Under the pieces are notes generated by a model that searched no databases, was not told where the DNA came from, and was given only the letters and a program-made list of their open reading frames with translations. 64,000 nt of DNA from Bacteroidales bacterium (GTDB lineage Bacteria; Bacteroidota; Bacteroidia; Bacteroidales; Muribaculaceae), in the NCBI GenBank assembly GCA_004557565.1, contig SFGS01000001.1, positions 1 to 64,000 of the forward strand, written 5' to 3'. The first letter of the stretch is position 1. Each line of letters begins with the position of its first letter. Position numbers and translations under genes: made by a program. Below are positions 37,533 to 46,712 of the stretch, in pieces.

Positions 37533-38552
37533 ATGGGATTTTTCTCATTCAGACAAGAAATAGCTGTCGATTTAGGTACAGCTAACACGATTATTATCCA
37601 CAAAGATAAAATCGTGATTGATGAGCCATCTGTTGTCGCTCAAGATGCCAAGACTGGCAAGATGATTGCAGTTGGTGAAAAGGCTCGTGAAATGCACGGC
37701 AAGGTACACGAAGGCATTCGCACCATTCGTCCATTGCGCGATGGCGTAATCGCCGACTTTAATGCCGCCGAAATGATGATTCGTGGCATGATTAAGAAGG
37801 TGAGCAGCAAAAATGGCTGGATGTCGCCTTCGCTCACTATGGTTGTATGTATTCCTTCAGGCTCTACTGAAGTGGAAATTCGCGCCGTTCGCGACTCAAG
37901 CGAGCACGCTGGCGGCCGTGAGGTATATATGATTTACGAGCCAATGGCTGCCGCCCTTGGTATTGGTCTTGATGTGCTTGCCCCTGAAGGCAACATGATT
38001 GTTGATATAGGTGGTGGTACCACTGAAATCGCTGTGATTTCGCTTGGTGGTATCGTGAGCAACAAGAGCATTCGTATCGCTGGCGACGACCTCACAGAAG
38101 ACATTATGGAACACATGCGCCGTGCACACAATGTGAAGGTGGGCGAACGCACTGCTGAACTTATCAAAATCAATGTAGGTTCTGCCCTTACCGAACTCGA
38201 CAACCCACCCGAAGACTTCGTGGTACATGGTCCTCACCAGATGACAGCCCTCCCAATGGAAGTGCCCATCTCATACCAGGAGATTTGCCACTGTCTTGAA
38301 AAGTCGATTTCAAAGATTGAAGCAGCTGTGCTCAGCGCATTGGAGCAGACACCTCCTGAACTGTATGCCGACATTGTTCGCAACGGTGTGTACTTGGCTG
38401 GTGGTGGCGCATTGCTCCGCGGTCTTGACAAGCGTTTGCAAGACAAAATCGGTATTCCTTTCCACGTGGCTGAAGATCCACTGCACGCAGTGGCTAAGGG
38501 TACGGGTGTGGCTTTGCGCAACATCAAGCACTTCAAGTTCTTGAAACAATAA
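37533..38552 (+). CDS. mreB: Rod-shape protein MreB
   Basis: 339 residues, the actin fold. Phosphate-1 loop is DLGTANTIII at 13-22, phosphate-2 is VDIGGGTTEIAVISLGG (about 153) and the adenosine loop is YLAGGGALLRGLD. It forms membrane filaments that steer lateral wall synthesis. First of the mreB-mreC-mreD-mrdA-rodA set, all on the plus strand. Confidence 0.98.
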   Translation: MGFFSFRQEIAVDLGTANTIIIHKDKIVIDEPSVVAQDAKTGKMIAVGEKAREMHGKVHEGIRTIRPLRDGVIADFNAAEMMIRGMIKKVSSKNGWMSPSLTMVVCIPSGSTEVEIRAVRDSSEHAGGREVYMIYEPMAAALGIGLDVLAPEGNMIVDIGGGTTEIAVISLGGIVSNKSIRIAGDDLTEDIMEHMRRAHNVKVGERTAELIKINVGSALTELDNPPEDFVVHGPHQMTALPMEVPISYQEICHCLEKSISKIEAAVLSALEQTPPELYADIVRNGVYLAGGGALLRGLDKRLQDKIGIPFHVAEDPLHAVAKGTGVALRNIKHFKFLKQ

Positions 38553-38580
38553 TAAGAAACAGAATATCATTTCGCACGGG

Positions 38581-38604
38581 AAGGCAACGATTCGTCATTG
38601 CCTT
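38581..38604 (+). terminator. Hairpin between mreB and mreC
   Basis: AAGGCAA/TTGCCTT arms (38581-38587, 38598-38604) with a ten-base loop and only TCTTAT after them. It may be a weak terminator or an mRNA-stabilising stem that sets mreB above mreC expression. Confidence 0.45.
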
Positions 38605-38657
38605 CTTATGCGTATCTATAGGTATGCCCTTTCACACTTCAGCAAAATGCCGATGTT

Positions 38658-39530
38658 ATGAATAATCTACTCCAATTTTTAGTTAAGCATATTCCGTGGT
38701 TTGTGTTTATCATTTATGTGATAATCAGCTGCGTACTGCTTTTTAGCAACAATCCGTTTCAGCAAAGCGTTTACCTTTCGTCGGCGAATGGTATCAGTGC
38801 CACTGTGTATGAAGGTTACAGCGGTGTGTCGTCATACTTCGGATTGAAATCGGTGAACGAGGACTTGCAGGCACGCAACACGGCATTAGAACTTGAAGTT
38901 GCTCAACTGAAAAAAGCGATCCACAACTATCAGTTGCAGATTCCCGACACGTCGGGCATTCTTGCAAGAAGTGGACGCAACTTTTCCTATGTGGTGGCGA
39001 ATGTGATTAGTAACAGTGTGGCTCAACCAGCCAACTTCATCACCATCGACCGTGGTAGCGACGACGGCATCGTGCCAGAAATGGGCGTAGTCGGCCACAA
39101 TGGCGTGGTAGGCATTGTGAATGTGGTGGGCAAGCACTCGGCACGCATCATCTCGCTCATCAATCCCTACACTCGCTTGTCGTGCAAGGTGAAGAAAAAC
39201 AGCAAATTCGGCACTCTTATCTGGAATGGCGAGGATTATCGCTACGCCACATTGACCGAACTTCCTCGCGACGGCAGATATGCCAAAGGCGACAGCGTGG
39301 TGACCAGCGGCTATTCTTCATTGTTCCCCGAAGATATTATGGTGGGCGTGATAGTGGGCGAAGACAAGGCGATGTCGAGCAATTTCATGGCTATGAAAGT
39401 GAAATTGAGCACCGACTTCTCGCAACTGAAGAATGTGAGCGCGCTCAACAACAAGATGCGTGTGGAACTGAAAGCTTTAGAGACGAAAGACAATAACCCA
39501 AGCGGCACAAAGAAGGAGGAGAAAAAGTAA
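38658..39530 (+). CDS. mreC: Rod-shape protein MreC
   Basis: 290 residues. An N-terminal TM helix (about 12-30) is followed by a coiled coil (about 65-95) and the periplasmic beta domain (FITIDRGSDDGIVPEMGVVG, LPRDGRYAKGDSVVTSGYS). It scaffolds the elongasome, contacting PBP2. Its TAA stop overlaps the mreD ATG by one base. Confidence 0.95.
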   Translation: MNNLLQFLVKHIPWFVFIIYVIISCVLLFSNNPFQQSVYLSSANGISATVYEGYSGVSSYFGLKSVNEDLQARNTALELEVAQLKKAIHNYQLQIPDTSGILARSGRNFSYVVANVISNSVAQPANFITIDRGSDDGIVPEMGVVGHNGVVGIVNVVGKHSARIISLINPYTRLSCKVKKNSKFGTLIWNGEDYRYATLTELPRDGRYAKGDSVVTSGYSSLFPEDIMVGVIVGEDKAMSSNFMAMKVKLSTDFSQLKNVSALNNKMRVELKALETKDNNPSGTKKEEKK

Positions 39531-40045
39531 TGGCAAAAACTACTGTTCAATTTATCATACTGTTTGTGATATTGGTTTTGGTGCAAGTGATTTTCAGCAA
39601 AATCATGCTGTTCAATGTAGCCACGCCCATTATCTTTATCTATTTGCTGCTTCGATTGCCCATCGGCTTATCGCTGAATGCCGTGTTCACCATCGCATTC
39701 TTTTCAGGATTGTCGATTGACGTGTTTAACGACACCCAAGGTATGAATGCATTGGCGTGTTTGCTGATAGCAGCCATTCGCACTAAAGTGTTCTACGCTT
39801 TTGTCACTCACGACGATGAGTCGAGCGCTATTATCCCTTCGTGTAAAAGTATCGGCACAGGCACATACTTGAAGTATGCTGGCACATTGATGCTCATCTA
39901 CTGCTTCTTGATATTCTTTATCCAAGCATTCACATTCCAAAATGTGTTGCTCACGATCGCTCGCATATTCTGTAGTTTTGCCCTGTCGCTCATGCTGATT
40001 TACGGTATCGACAGTTTGGTGAACACACGCCGCGAGAAAAGATAG
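39530..40045 (+). CDS. mreD: Rod-shape protein MreD
   Basis: 171 residues, five or so hydrophobic segments with few charges. Identified from its place between mreC and mrdA and from the pattern LLLRLPIGLSLNAVFTIAFF with SGLSIDVFND, as in other MreD proteins. Start overlaps the mreC stop (TAATG). Confidence 0.92.
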   Translation: MAKTTVQFIILFVILVLVQVIFSKIMLFNVATPIIFIYLLLRLPIGLSLNAVFTIAFFSGLSIDVFNDTQGMNALACLLIAAIRTKVFYAFVTHDDESSAIIPSCKSIGTGTYLKYAGTLMLIYCFLIFFIQAFTFQNVLLTIARIFCSFALSLMLIYGIDSLVNTRREKR

Positions 40046-40075
40046 CATATAAAATCTGAAAAAAGCATTCTCTAA

Positions 40076-41887
40076 ATGAGAAAAGATTATAACCTTGAAA
40101 AAAGGAAATACGTGATTGGTGGTTTCATCGTGGTGCTTGTGTGCATCTACGTGGTGAGACTTTTCATGCTTCAGATTATGGACGATTCCTATAAGGACAA
40201 ATCTGACGGAAATGCCTATGTCCATAAAATGATTTACCCTTCGCGTGGCCTTATTTTCGACCGAAACGGTAAGTTGATTGTGTTTAATCAACCGTCATAC
40301 GATTTAACCGTGATTTTGAAAGACGTTCAGCCTTTCGATACCGTGGACTTCTGCAACACACTTCAAATTACCCGACAGGAATTTGACGAACGCCTCGAAA
40401 AAGTGAGGGAAACGAAGAATTTCTATCGTGAGCAGGTGTTTCTCGCGCACATCGACCAGATGGACTACGGCAGAATACAGGAAAAACTGTATCGCTTCCC
40501 CGGATTCTCCATCGTTCAACGCATTGTGCGCGACTATACATTGCCCGTGGCTGCCAACATTCTTGGCGACATCAGAGAGGTGAACGCTAAAGAAGTGGAA
40601 AAAGACGACTACTACAACCCTGGCGACTATATTGGCGACATGGGATTGGAAAAGGAATATGAAAAGTATCTTCGTGGCGTGAAAGGCGAAGAAATTCTTA
40701 TTCGCGACCATGTGGGCAGAATTAAGGGGCATTACGACAACGGCAAGCACGACATAAATCCACAAGCAGGCCACAATCTGAAATTGGGCATCGACCTCGA
40801 CCTTCAGGAATACGGCGAAAAACTTATGCAGGGTAAGCGTGGTGCTATTGTGGCAATAGAGCCCGCCACTGGCGAAATCCTTGCTCTCGTCACATCCCCT
40901 ACTTATAATCCCAAACTTCTTGTGGGCAAAGACCGCGGTAAAAACTACGCTCAACTGTTTCGCGACAACGATAAGCCCACATTCAACCGTGCCATTCAGG
41001 CGGCGTATCCTCCAGGCTCCACATTTAAGCCGTCGCAAGGTCTGATTTTACAGCAGGAAGGCATCATCACCGCCAGCACCATGTATCCTTGCCACCATGG
41101 TTTCGTGATCAGGGGTATGCGTGTCGGTTGTCACGGTCACGCCTCTCCGCTGAATTTAAGACCAGCCCTTACCACATCTTGTAATGCGTTTTTCTGTTGG
41201 GGTCTGCGTAACATGCTCAACAATCGAAAGTATGGCTCAATAGCGAATGCGTTCGACGTGTGGAAAAACCACTTGGTGAGCATGGGCTACGGCAAAAAAC
41301 TTGGTGTGGACTTGCCATTTGAAAGCCGAGGCTTCCTCCCAAACTCAAAGTACTACAACGAGCATATCAAAGGTGGTTGGAATGCAAATACCATTATTTC
41401 CGTATCGATTGGACAAGGTGAAATTTTGGCGACACCGCTTCAGATTGCCAACCTTTGCGCCCTCATTGCCAACCGTGGATATTTCTACACACCCCACCTT
41501 GTGAAGAGGATTGAAGGCGTGGGCGTTTTGAAACGCTTCGCAACGAAACGCATTCCCACTATCGACCCAAAATACTATACCGAAGTGGTGGCTGGTATGC
41601 GTGGCGCTGTCATTGGCGGCACTTGCCGTAGGGCCAACATTGAAGGCATTGAAGTGTGTGGTAAGACTGGTACAGCCCAAAACCCACACGGTCGCGACCA
41701 CTCTGCGTTCATGGGCTTCGCTCCAATGAACAATCCAAAAATCGCCGTAGCTGTGTATGTGGAAAATGGCGGTTTCGGTGCTGAATATGGTGTGCCGATT
41801 GGTAGTTTGATGATAGAGAAATATCTCAAGGGCGAGGTAAAACGCACTGAGATGGAAAATCAAATGATGAACTCAAGAATTAAATAA
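40076..41887 (+). CDS. mrdA: Penicillin-binding protein 2
   Basis: 603 residues. One N-terminal TM helix (about 13-31), a dimerisation/pedestal region (SRGLIFDRNG at 56-65), then the transpeptidase domain with S315-T-F-K318, SCN at 368-370 and KTGTA near 535. It crosslinks lateral-wall peptidoglycan together with RodA, whose gene begins 6 bases on. Confidence 0.97.
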   Translation: MRKDYNLEKRKYVIGGFIVVLVCIYVVRLFMLQIMDDSYKDKSDGNAYVHKMIYPSRGLIFDRNGKLIVFNQPSYDLTVILKDVQPFDTVDFCNTLQITRQEFDERLEKVRETKNFYREQVFLAHIDQMDYGRIQEKLYRFPGFSIVQRIVRDYTLPVAANILGDIREVNAKEVEKDDYYNPGDYIGDMGLEKEYEKYLRGVKGEEILIRDHVGRIKGHYDNGKHDINPQAGHNLKLGIDLDLQEYGEKLMQGKRGAIVAIEPATGEILALVTSPTYNPKLLVGKDRGKNYAQLFRDNDKPTFNRAIQAAYPPGSTFKPSQGLILQQEGIITASTMYPCHHGFVIRGMRVGCHGHASPLNLRPALTTSCNAFFCWGLRNMLNNRKYGSIANAFDVWKNHLVSMGYGKKLGVDLPFESRGFLPNSKYYNEHIKGGWNANTIISVSIGQGEILATPLQIANLCALIANRGYFYTPHLVKRIEGVGVLKRFATKRIPTIDPKYYTEVVAGMRGAVIGGTCRRANIEGIEVCGKTGTAQNPHGRDHSAFMGFAPMNNPKIAVAVYVENGGFGAEYGVPIGSLMIEKYLKGEVKRTEMENQMMNSRIK

Positions 41888-41893
41888 TATAAA

Positions 41894-43351
41894 GTGAGTA
41901 GCAACGAAAAAAGCATATTCAAGTCGCTTGACTGGTTTACTATCGTGCTGTATTTGGTGATGACCATCTATGGTGCTATCAGCATCTATGCCGCTAAATA
42001 CAGTTTTGAGCAAACCAGCCTGTTTAGCTTCGACACATACTCTGGTAAGCAATTCTGCTGGATTATTCTTTCCCTTTGTTTGGGTTTTTCATTATTGCTG
42101 ATCGACAGGCAGTTTTATGAAGCGTATGCCTACCCTATATATGGGTGTATGATTCTTCTGCTGGTGCTTACCATATTTGTTGCCCCTAACATTAAAGGTT
42201 CGCACTCGTGGATTACGTTAGGGCCTGTGAGTCTGCAACCGGCTGAGTTTGCGAAATTTGCCACGGCATTGGCATTGGCGAAGTTATTCAGTACTTACGG
42301 TTTCAGCCTCAATACTCCCAAGAATATGGCGATAGCCGTGGGTATCATCGTGCTGCCAATTCTGATTATCATTTTGCAGAACGAAACTGGGTCGGCTTTG
42401 GTTTATACCGCGCTGGTGTTTGTGCTGTATCGTGAGGGTATGACAGGGCTTGTGCTTTTTGCGGGTTTAGCTTCTGTTGTGATTTTTGTGATTGCGCTTA
42501 AATATTCCACTGTGCCATTTATGGACATCACGCTTGGTGAGTTTTGTGTGTTTATCTTACTGATGGTCATTATCGTGGGTATGCTTCATATCTATTGCAA
42601 GTCGCATGTTGCGGCGCGCAATGTTACTCTCGGTTATTTAGGTACTGGGGCGTTGGCACTTGGTGCGCATTATTTAGGTTGCGACATTCACGGCTACTTG
42701 TTCTTCTTCCCTGTTATTATCTGCTCGCTTATCTATCTGATATGGGAATTTTTCCGTATGAACAACAGGAAAATCCTTACCACCATCGGTTTTGCGATTG
42801 CTGGCATGTGCTTGCTTTTTACCGTGAATTTTGCGTTTAATGAGGTGCTGAAACCTCACCAGCAGATGCGTATCAAGGTGGCACTCGCTATTGAAGACGA
42901 CGTGCGAGGCCAGGGCTACAATGTGAACCAAAGTAAAATTGCCATAGGTTCGGGCGGCTTGATGGGCAAAGGGTTCCTCAACGGCACACAAACCAAATTC
43001 GGCTATGTTCCAGAGCAGCACACCGACTTCATTTATTGCACCATCGGTGAAGAACAAGGCTTTGTGGGTTCGGTGGCTGTTCTTATTCTATTTCTTACCA
43101 TGATACTTCGTGTTATCGCTATTGCCGAACGCCAGCACACAGCTTTTGCACGAGTTTATGCCTATTGTGTGGCATCGATACTCATATTCCACTTGAGCAT
43201 TAATGTGGGAATGGTGATTGGACTATGCCCCGTTATCGGTATTCCTCTCCCCTTCTTCAGTTACGGCGGTTCATCGCTTTGGGGATTCACCATTCTTCTG
43301 TTTATTCTTCTCCGCATCGATGCTTCACGCTCCCAATACGGCGTGTGGTAA
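41894..43351 (+). CDS. rodA: Peptidoglycan polymerase RodA
   Basis: 485 residues from a GTG start. SEDS-family features are about ten TM segments, NETGSALVY (about 164), the E/H-rich extracytoplasmic loop ending FGYVPEQHTDFIYCTIGEE, and GIPLPFFSYGGSSLWG. The middle has an extra stretch (about 200-320, further hydrophobic segments) that makes it longer than the roughly 370-residue E. coli protein; longer forms are usual in Bacteroidetes as I recall. It polymerises glycan strands with PBP2. Confidence 0.95.
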   Translation: MSSNEKSIFKSLDWFTIVLYLVMTIYGAISIYAAKYSFEQTSLFSFDTYSGKQFCWIILSLCLGFSLLLIDRQFYEAYAYPIYGCMILLLVLTIFVAPNIKGSHSWITLGPVSLQPAEFAKFATALALAKLFSTYGFSLNTPKNMAIAVGIIVLPILIIILQNETGSALVYTALVFVLYREGMTGLVLFAGLASVVIFVIALKYSTVPFMDITLGEFCVFILLMVIIVGMLHIYCKSHVAARNVTLGYLGTGALALGAHYLGCDIHGYLFFFPVIICSLIYLIWEFFRMNNRKILTTIGFAIAGMCLLFTVNFAFNEVLKPHQQMRIKVALAIEDDVRGQGYNVNQSKIAIGSGGLMGKGFLNGTQTKFGYVPEQHTDFIYCTIGEEQGFVGSVAVLILFLTMILRVIAIAERQHTAFARVYAYCVASILIFHLSINVGMVIGLCPVIGIPLPFFSYGGSSLWGFTILLFILLRIDASRSQYGVW

Positions 43352-43375
43352 TCCTCTCAAACAAAACATATATAA

Positions 43376-43413
43376 AATAACCACGAATTTTTCAGGAAAT
43401 TCGTGGTTATTTT
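43376..43413. terminator. Bidirectional terminator between rodA and miaA
   Basis: Fifteen-base arms (43376-43389, 43399-43412; core TAACCACGAATT/AATTCGTGGTTA), A-rich before and T-rich after. Ends the cell-shape operon and the converging DPP IV-miaA unit. Confidence 0.85.
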
Positions 43414-43437
43414 TATGGAGTGTATTCTTTAGAAATT

Positions 43438-44349
43438 TTACTTCAGTAGTGCTTTCACTTCTGTAACAAATTCGTCGGAAGTGAGGTTGTAGGGTAGCCA
43501 GTGGATGGGGAAGCCGCGGCGTTCCATGCCACGGAACCATGTCATTTGTCGCTTGGCGAATTGGTGAATGGCTGTTTCAAGTCCTGTAAACATTTCATCG
43601 TAAGTCAACTCCCCTATCACATGCTTGGTGATGTATTTGTATTCCAATCCGTAATAAATCAGGTCGTCGGGGGCTACGCCTTCCTCATCAATCAGTCGGC
43701 GCACTTCATCAACCATTCCTGCGTCAAGGCGTGCTTTCAAGCGGTCGGTAATACGCTGGCGGCGGTCGTCACGCGGTATGCTCACACCTATGGTTAACAC
43801 ATTTTCAAGCGGGTGTGGCTCGGTGGCGAGTTTGAGAGTGGGATTTTCGTGGTAATACACGCAAATCTCAATCGCACGGATAGCACGCTTGCAAGTGTCG
43901 ATGTCGCTATTGTTGCGAAGCGTTTTGTATGTTTTGAGGATTTCGGTCAGTTCTTCCAGACTTTTTGTGGAGAGTTTTGCCCGCAACTCCTCGTTCTGAG
44001 GCACTGGTGGCAACTGAATACCTTTGAGCACACTCTCCACATACAGCCCCGTGCCGCCACAAAGAATCACCTGCTTGCCTCGGCTGCGGATTTCGTCGTA
44101 GCACTTCTGATAGTCGCGCAGAAATTCAAAAAGGTTGTATTTGTAGCCAGCAGGGCAAATGTCTATCATGTGGTAAGGCACATCGCCGTATTCTTCGAGG
44201 TCTTTTCCTGTTCCCAAGTCCATTCCCCTATACAGCTGGCGCGAGTCGGCACTGATGATTTCAGCATCAAGTGCCTTTGCCAATGCCACAGCCTTACCAG
44301 TCTTGCCCGAAGCCGTAGGTCCAGTTATCACAATCAAATCGGTCATCAT
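43438..44349 (-). CDS. miaA: tRNA dimethylallyltransferase
   Basis: 303 residues. P loop GPTASGKT at 8-15; ADSRQLYRGMDLGTGK, LCGGTGLYVES and the C-terminal FAKRQMTWFRGME are MiaA hallmarks. It prenylates A37 of tRNAs that read UNN codons. It follows the DPP IV gene by 30 bases on the same strand. Confidence 0.96.
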   Translation of the reverse strand: MMTDLIVITGPTASGKTGKAVALAKALDAEIISADSRQLYRGMDLGTGKDLEEYGDVPYHMIDICPAGYKYNLFEFLRDYQKCYDEIRSRGKQVILCGGTGLYVESVLKGIQLPPVPQNEELRAKLSTKSLEELTEILKTYKTLRNNSDIDTCKRAIRAIEICVYYHENPTLKLATEPHPLENVLTIGVSIPRDDRRQRITDRLKARLDAGMVDEVRRLIDEEGVAPDDLIYYGLEYKYITKHVIGELTYDEMFTGLETAIHQFAKRQMTWFRGMERRGFPIHWLPYNLTSDEFVTEVKALLK

Positions 44350-44379
44350 ATTAAGTGTTTGATACGAGCCCTTTCGATT

Positions 44380-46560
44380 TTATTTTTGTTGCAAGTTTGC
44401 TTTGAAGAAGTTCAAAACTCGTTGGTAAAGTGGAAGACGAATGCCGCAACCGTTGATGCTGTGGTTCATGTTGGGATAAATCATCATATCAAATTGATTG
44501 CCTTGACCGTGGAGCTTTGAGATATATTGCATAGAGTTGATTACATGCACATTATCGTCGGCGCTACCCCACATAATCAGCAGTTTGCCTTTCAGTTTGT
44601 CGGTGTTTTCGAGTGGTGCGCCATCGCGGTAGCCGTCAGGATTTTCCTGTGGAGTGCGCATGTATCGCTCTGCATAGATAGTATCGTAGAACTTCCATGA
44701 GGTGACAGGAGCGATTGCCACACCTGCTGCATAGTCGCTACCCGGAGTTGACATTGCCATCAGTGCCTCATAGCCACCGTAGCTCCAACCCCAAATGCCA
44801 ATGTGCTTTGCATCAACGTATGGCAGACTTGCCATATATTTTGCGGCGGCAATTTGGTCGATACTTTCATATTTACCAAGCTTTTGATACACCACGCTCT
44901 GGAATGCCTTTTCACGGCCACCAGTGCCACGGCCATCTACACAGGCGATGATAAATCCTTGAGTTGCAAAATATTCTTGCCAGTCGAGGCTCCACTTGTT
45001 GAGCACTTGCTGTGAGCCTGGACCGCTGTACTGTTGCATAATCACTGGGTATTTCTTGTTGGGGTCGAAATCCACAGGTTTGATAATGTAGCCATTAAGC
45101 TTGTAACCATCGCTTTCCACGGTGATAAATTCGCGTTGTGGAACAGTTGGAGCGGTATATTTTTCGGCAAACTCGCGGTTAAGTTCCAAATCGCGCACCT
45201 TTTTGCCGTTCACGTTATAGATGGCGTATTGGTTTGGAATGCGTTGTGAGCTGAATGTGCGAATGTAGTATTTGAAATTGCTGTTGAATTTTGCGCTGTA
45301 TGTGCCATCGCCATCGGTAAGGGCGGTCACTTTGCCAGCAGCGTCAACACTTTCCACCATGCGATTGAGCGGACCATTGGTGCGCTGATAGAAGAATTGT
45401 TTGCGCGCCTTGTCGTAACCGTAAAATTCGGTCACATTTTCGTTGCCCGAAGTGAGTTGCTTGATCAATTTTCCATCGTAGGCATATTGATAAAGGTGCA
45501 TATAACCCGACTTTTCGCTTGGCATCACAAAGAATGTGTCGTAATACATCACATCGTTGGCGCTCTTGCTGTCGATCCATGAAGTGGATTGCTCGGCATA
45601 CACCTCGGTTGCCTGAGCGGTGGCAGGATTTACTGCGTAGATATGCAAATAGTTTTGGGTGCGGTTAAGCGTGCTCACCATCAAGCGATCGTCTTGTGTG
45701 CCGTAATCAATGTGTGGCACGTAGTCATTGTCGGTGATGGGGAGATTCATTTTTTGCAGACGGCTGGTGGCCAAATCATAAGCCATAACGCTCACCACCG
45801 AGTTTTTCTCGCCAGCCACTGGATATTTGTAGTCATAGCTGCCTGGGTAGAGTGAATAGTCCTTGTTGGGGTGGCAATCGCCCTCATACATAGTCATGGA
45901 ATACATAGGCACTTGGCTTTCATCGAAGCGGATAAACGCCAGAGTGTTGCTGCTTGGCGACCATTTCAGAGAGTTGAGAATGCCAAACTCCTCTTGGTAA
46001 ACCCAATCGGGCACGCCGTTGATAATCTTGTTTTTCTCACCGTCGGTGGTCACAGTGGTAATAGAGCCGTCGGCAAGGTTTTTGATATATACATTGTTAT
46101 TCTTCACGAAAGCCACTTTCTGGTTGTCGGGGCTGAGCGTAGCAATCTCTTCCCCACCTTCGTCGGTGAGCTTGGCGATGCGTTGGCTCTTCACGTCGTA
46201 CACATAGTAGTCGGCAATGTAGGAATAGCGATAAATCATCTTGGTGTCGGTGTGCAAGAGAATCTTTGTTTCGTCGTTGCTCATCTCGTAGCCGTCCCAA
46301 TCGGTGATTTTACAGCCTTTCAGTTCCTCGCTGTTAAAAATAGTGGTTTCGTTGGCTTCGTTCTTATACGCAATGCGGAAGATTTTCGAGCCATCGGTGC
46401 TCTTTTGATAATAATACTCACCGTTTAGTGCCTTTTGTGTGGCAGCGATGCCATAAGGACGGTATGAAAGAACGAAATCGCTCAGTTCAAGCGCAGATGC
46501 GCCAAATGTTGTGGAGGTGGCAATAAATGCCCCAGCTAATATTTTACTTATTGTTCTCAT
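44380..46560 (-). CDS. Exported dipeptidyl peptidase IV (S9B)
   Basis: 726 residues. Signal peptide at the N-terminus (LAGAFIATSTTFGASALE). A beta-propeller domain with DPP IV features (WVYQEEFG, which holds the Glu residues that grip the substrate N-terminus) precedes the alpha/beta-hydrolase domain. Catalytic residues are Ser in GWSYGG, Asp in GSADDNV and His in NMNHSI. It cleaves X-Pro dipeptides. Minus-strand TAATTTTG box at 46581-46588. Confidence 0.95.
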   Translation of the reverse strand: MRTISKILAGAFIATSTTFGASALELSDFVLSYRPYGIAATQKALNGEYYYQKSTDGSKIFRIAYKNEANETTIFNSEELKGCKITDWDGYEMSNDETKILLHTDTKMIYRYSYIADYYVYDVKSQRIAKLTDEGGEEIATLSPDNQKVAFVKNNNVYIKNLADGSITTVTTDGEKNKIINGVPDWVYQEEFGILNSLKWSPSSNTLAFIRFDESQVPMYSMTMYEGDCHPNKDYSLYPGSYDYKYPVAGEKNSVVSVMAYDLATSRLQKMNLPITDNDYVPHIDYGTQDDRLMVSTLNRTQNYLHIYAVNPATAQATEVYAEQSTSWIDSKSANDVMYYDTFFVMPSEKSGYMHLYQYAYDGKLIKQLTSGNENVTEFYGYDKARKQFFYQRTNGPLNRMVESVDAAGKVTALTDGDGTYSAKFNSNFKYYIRTFSSQRIPNQYAIYNVNGKKVRDLELNREFAEKYTAPTVPQREFITVESDGYKLNGYIIKPVDFDPNKKYPVIMQQYSGPGSQQVLNKWSLDWQEYFATQGFIIACVDGRGTGGREKAFQSVVYQKLGKYESIDQIAAAKYMASLPYVDAKHIGIWGWSYGGYEALMAMSTPGSDYAAGVAIAPVTSWKFYDTIYAERYMRTPQENPDGYRDGAPLENTDKLKGKLLIMWGSADDNVHVINSMQYISKLHGQGNQFDMMIYPNMNHSINGCGIRLPLYQRVLNFFKANLQQK

Positions 46561-46580
46561 ACATAATTATGTTTATTATA

Positions 46581-46588
46581 CAAAATTA
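46581..46588 (-). promoter_or_regulatory. Promoter -7 box of DPP IV-miaA
   Basis: TAATTTTG on the minus strand, 21 bases before the DPP IV start. Confidence 0.55.
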
Positions 46589-46671
46589 CGAAACTTTTCG
46601 ATACCACCGAACAAATTCTATGAAATCATGAAAACATACTAAAAATGATACGCCCTATTCGATTGTTTTTG

Positions 46672-46679
46672 TAACTTTG
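46672..46679 (+). promoter_or_regulatory. Promoter -7 box of the CobW-type GTPase
   Basis: TAACTTTG, 34 bases before the ATG at 46713. No Zur-like palindrome was recognised nearby. Confidence 0.55.
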
Positions 46680-46712
46680 CAGTTAGAAAACGCTAAAAAC
46701 ACATTATAAATT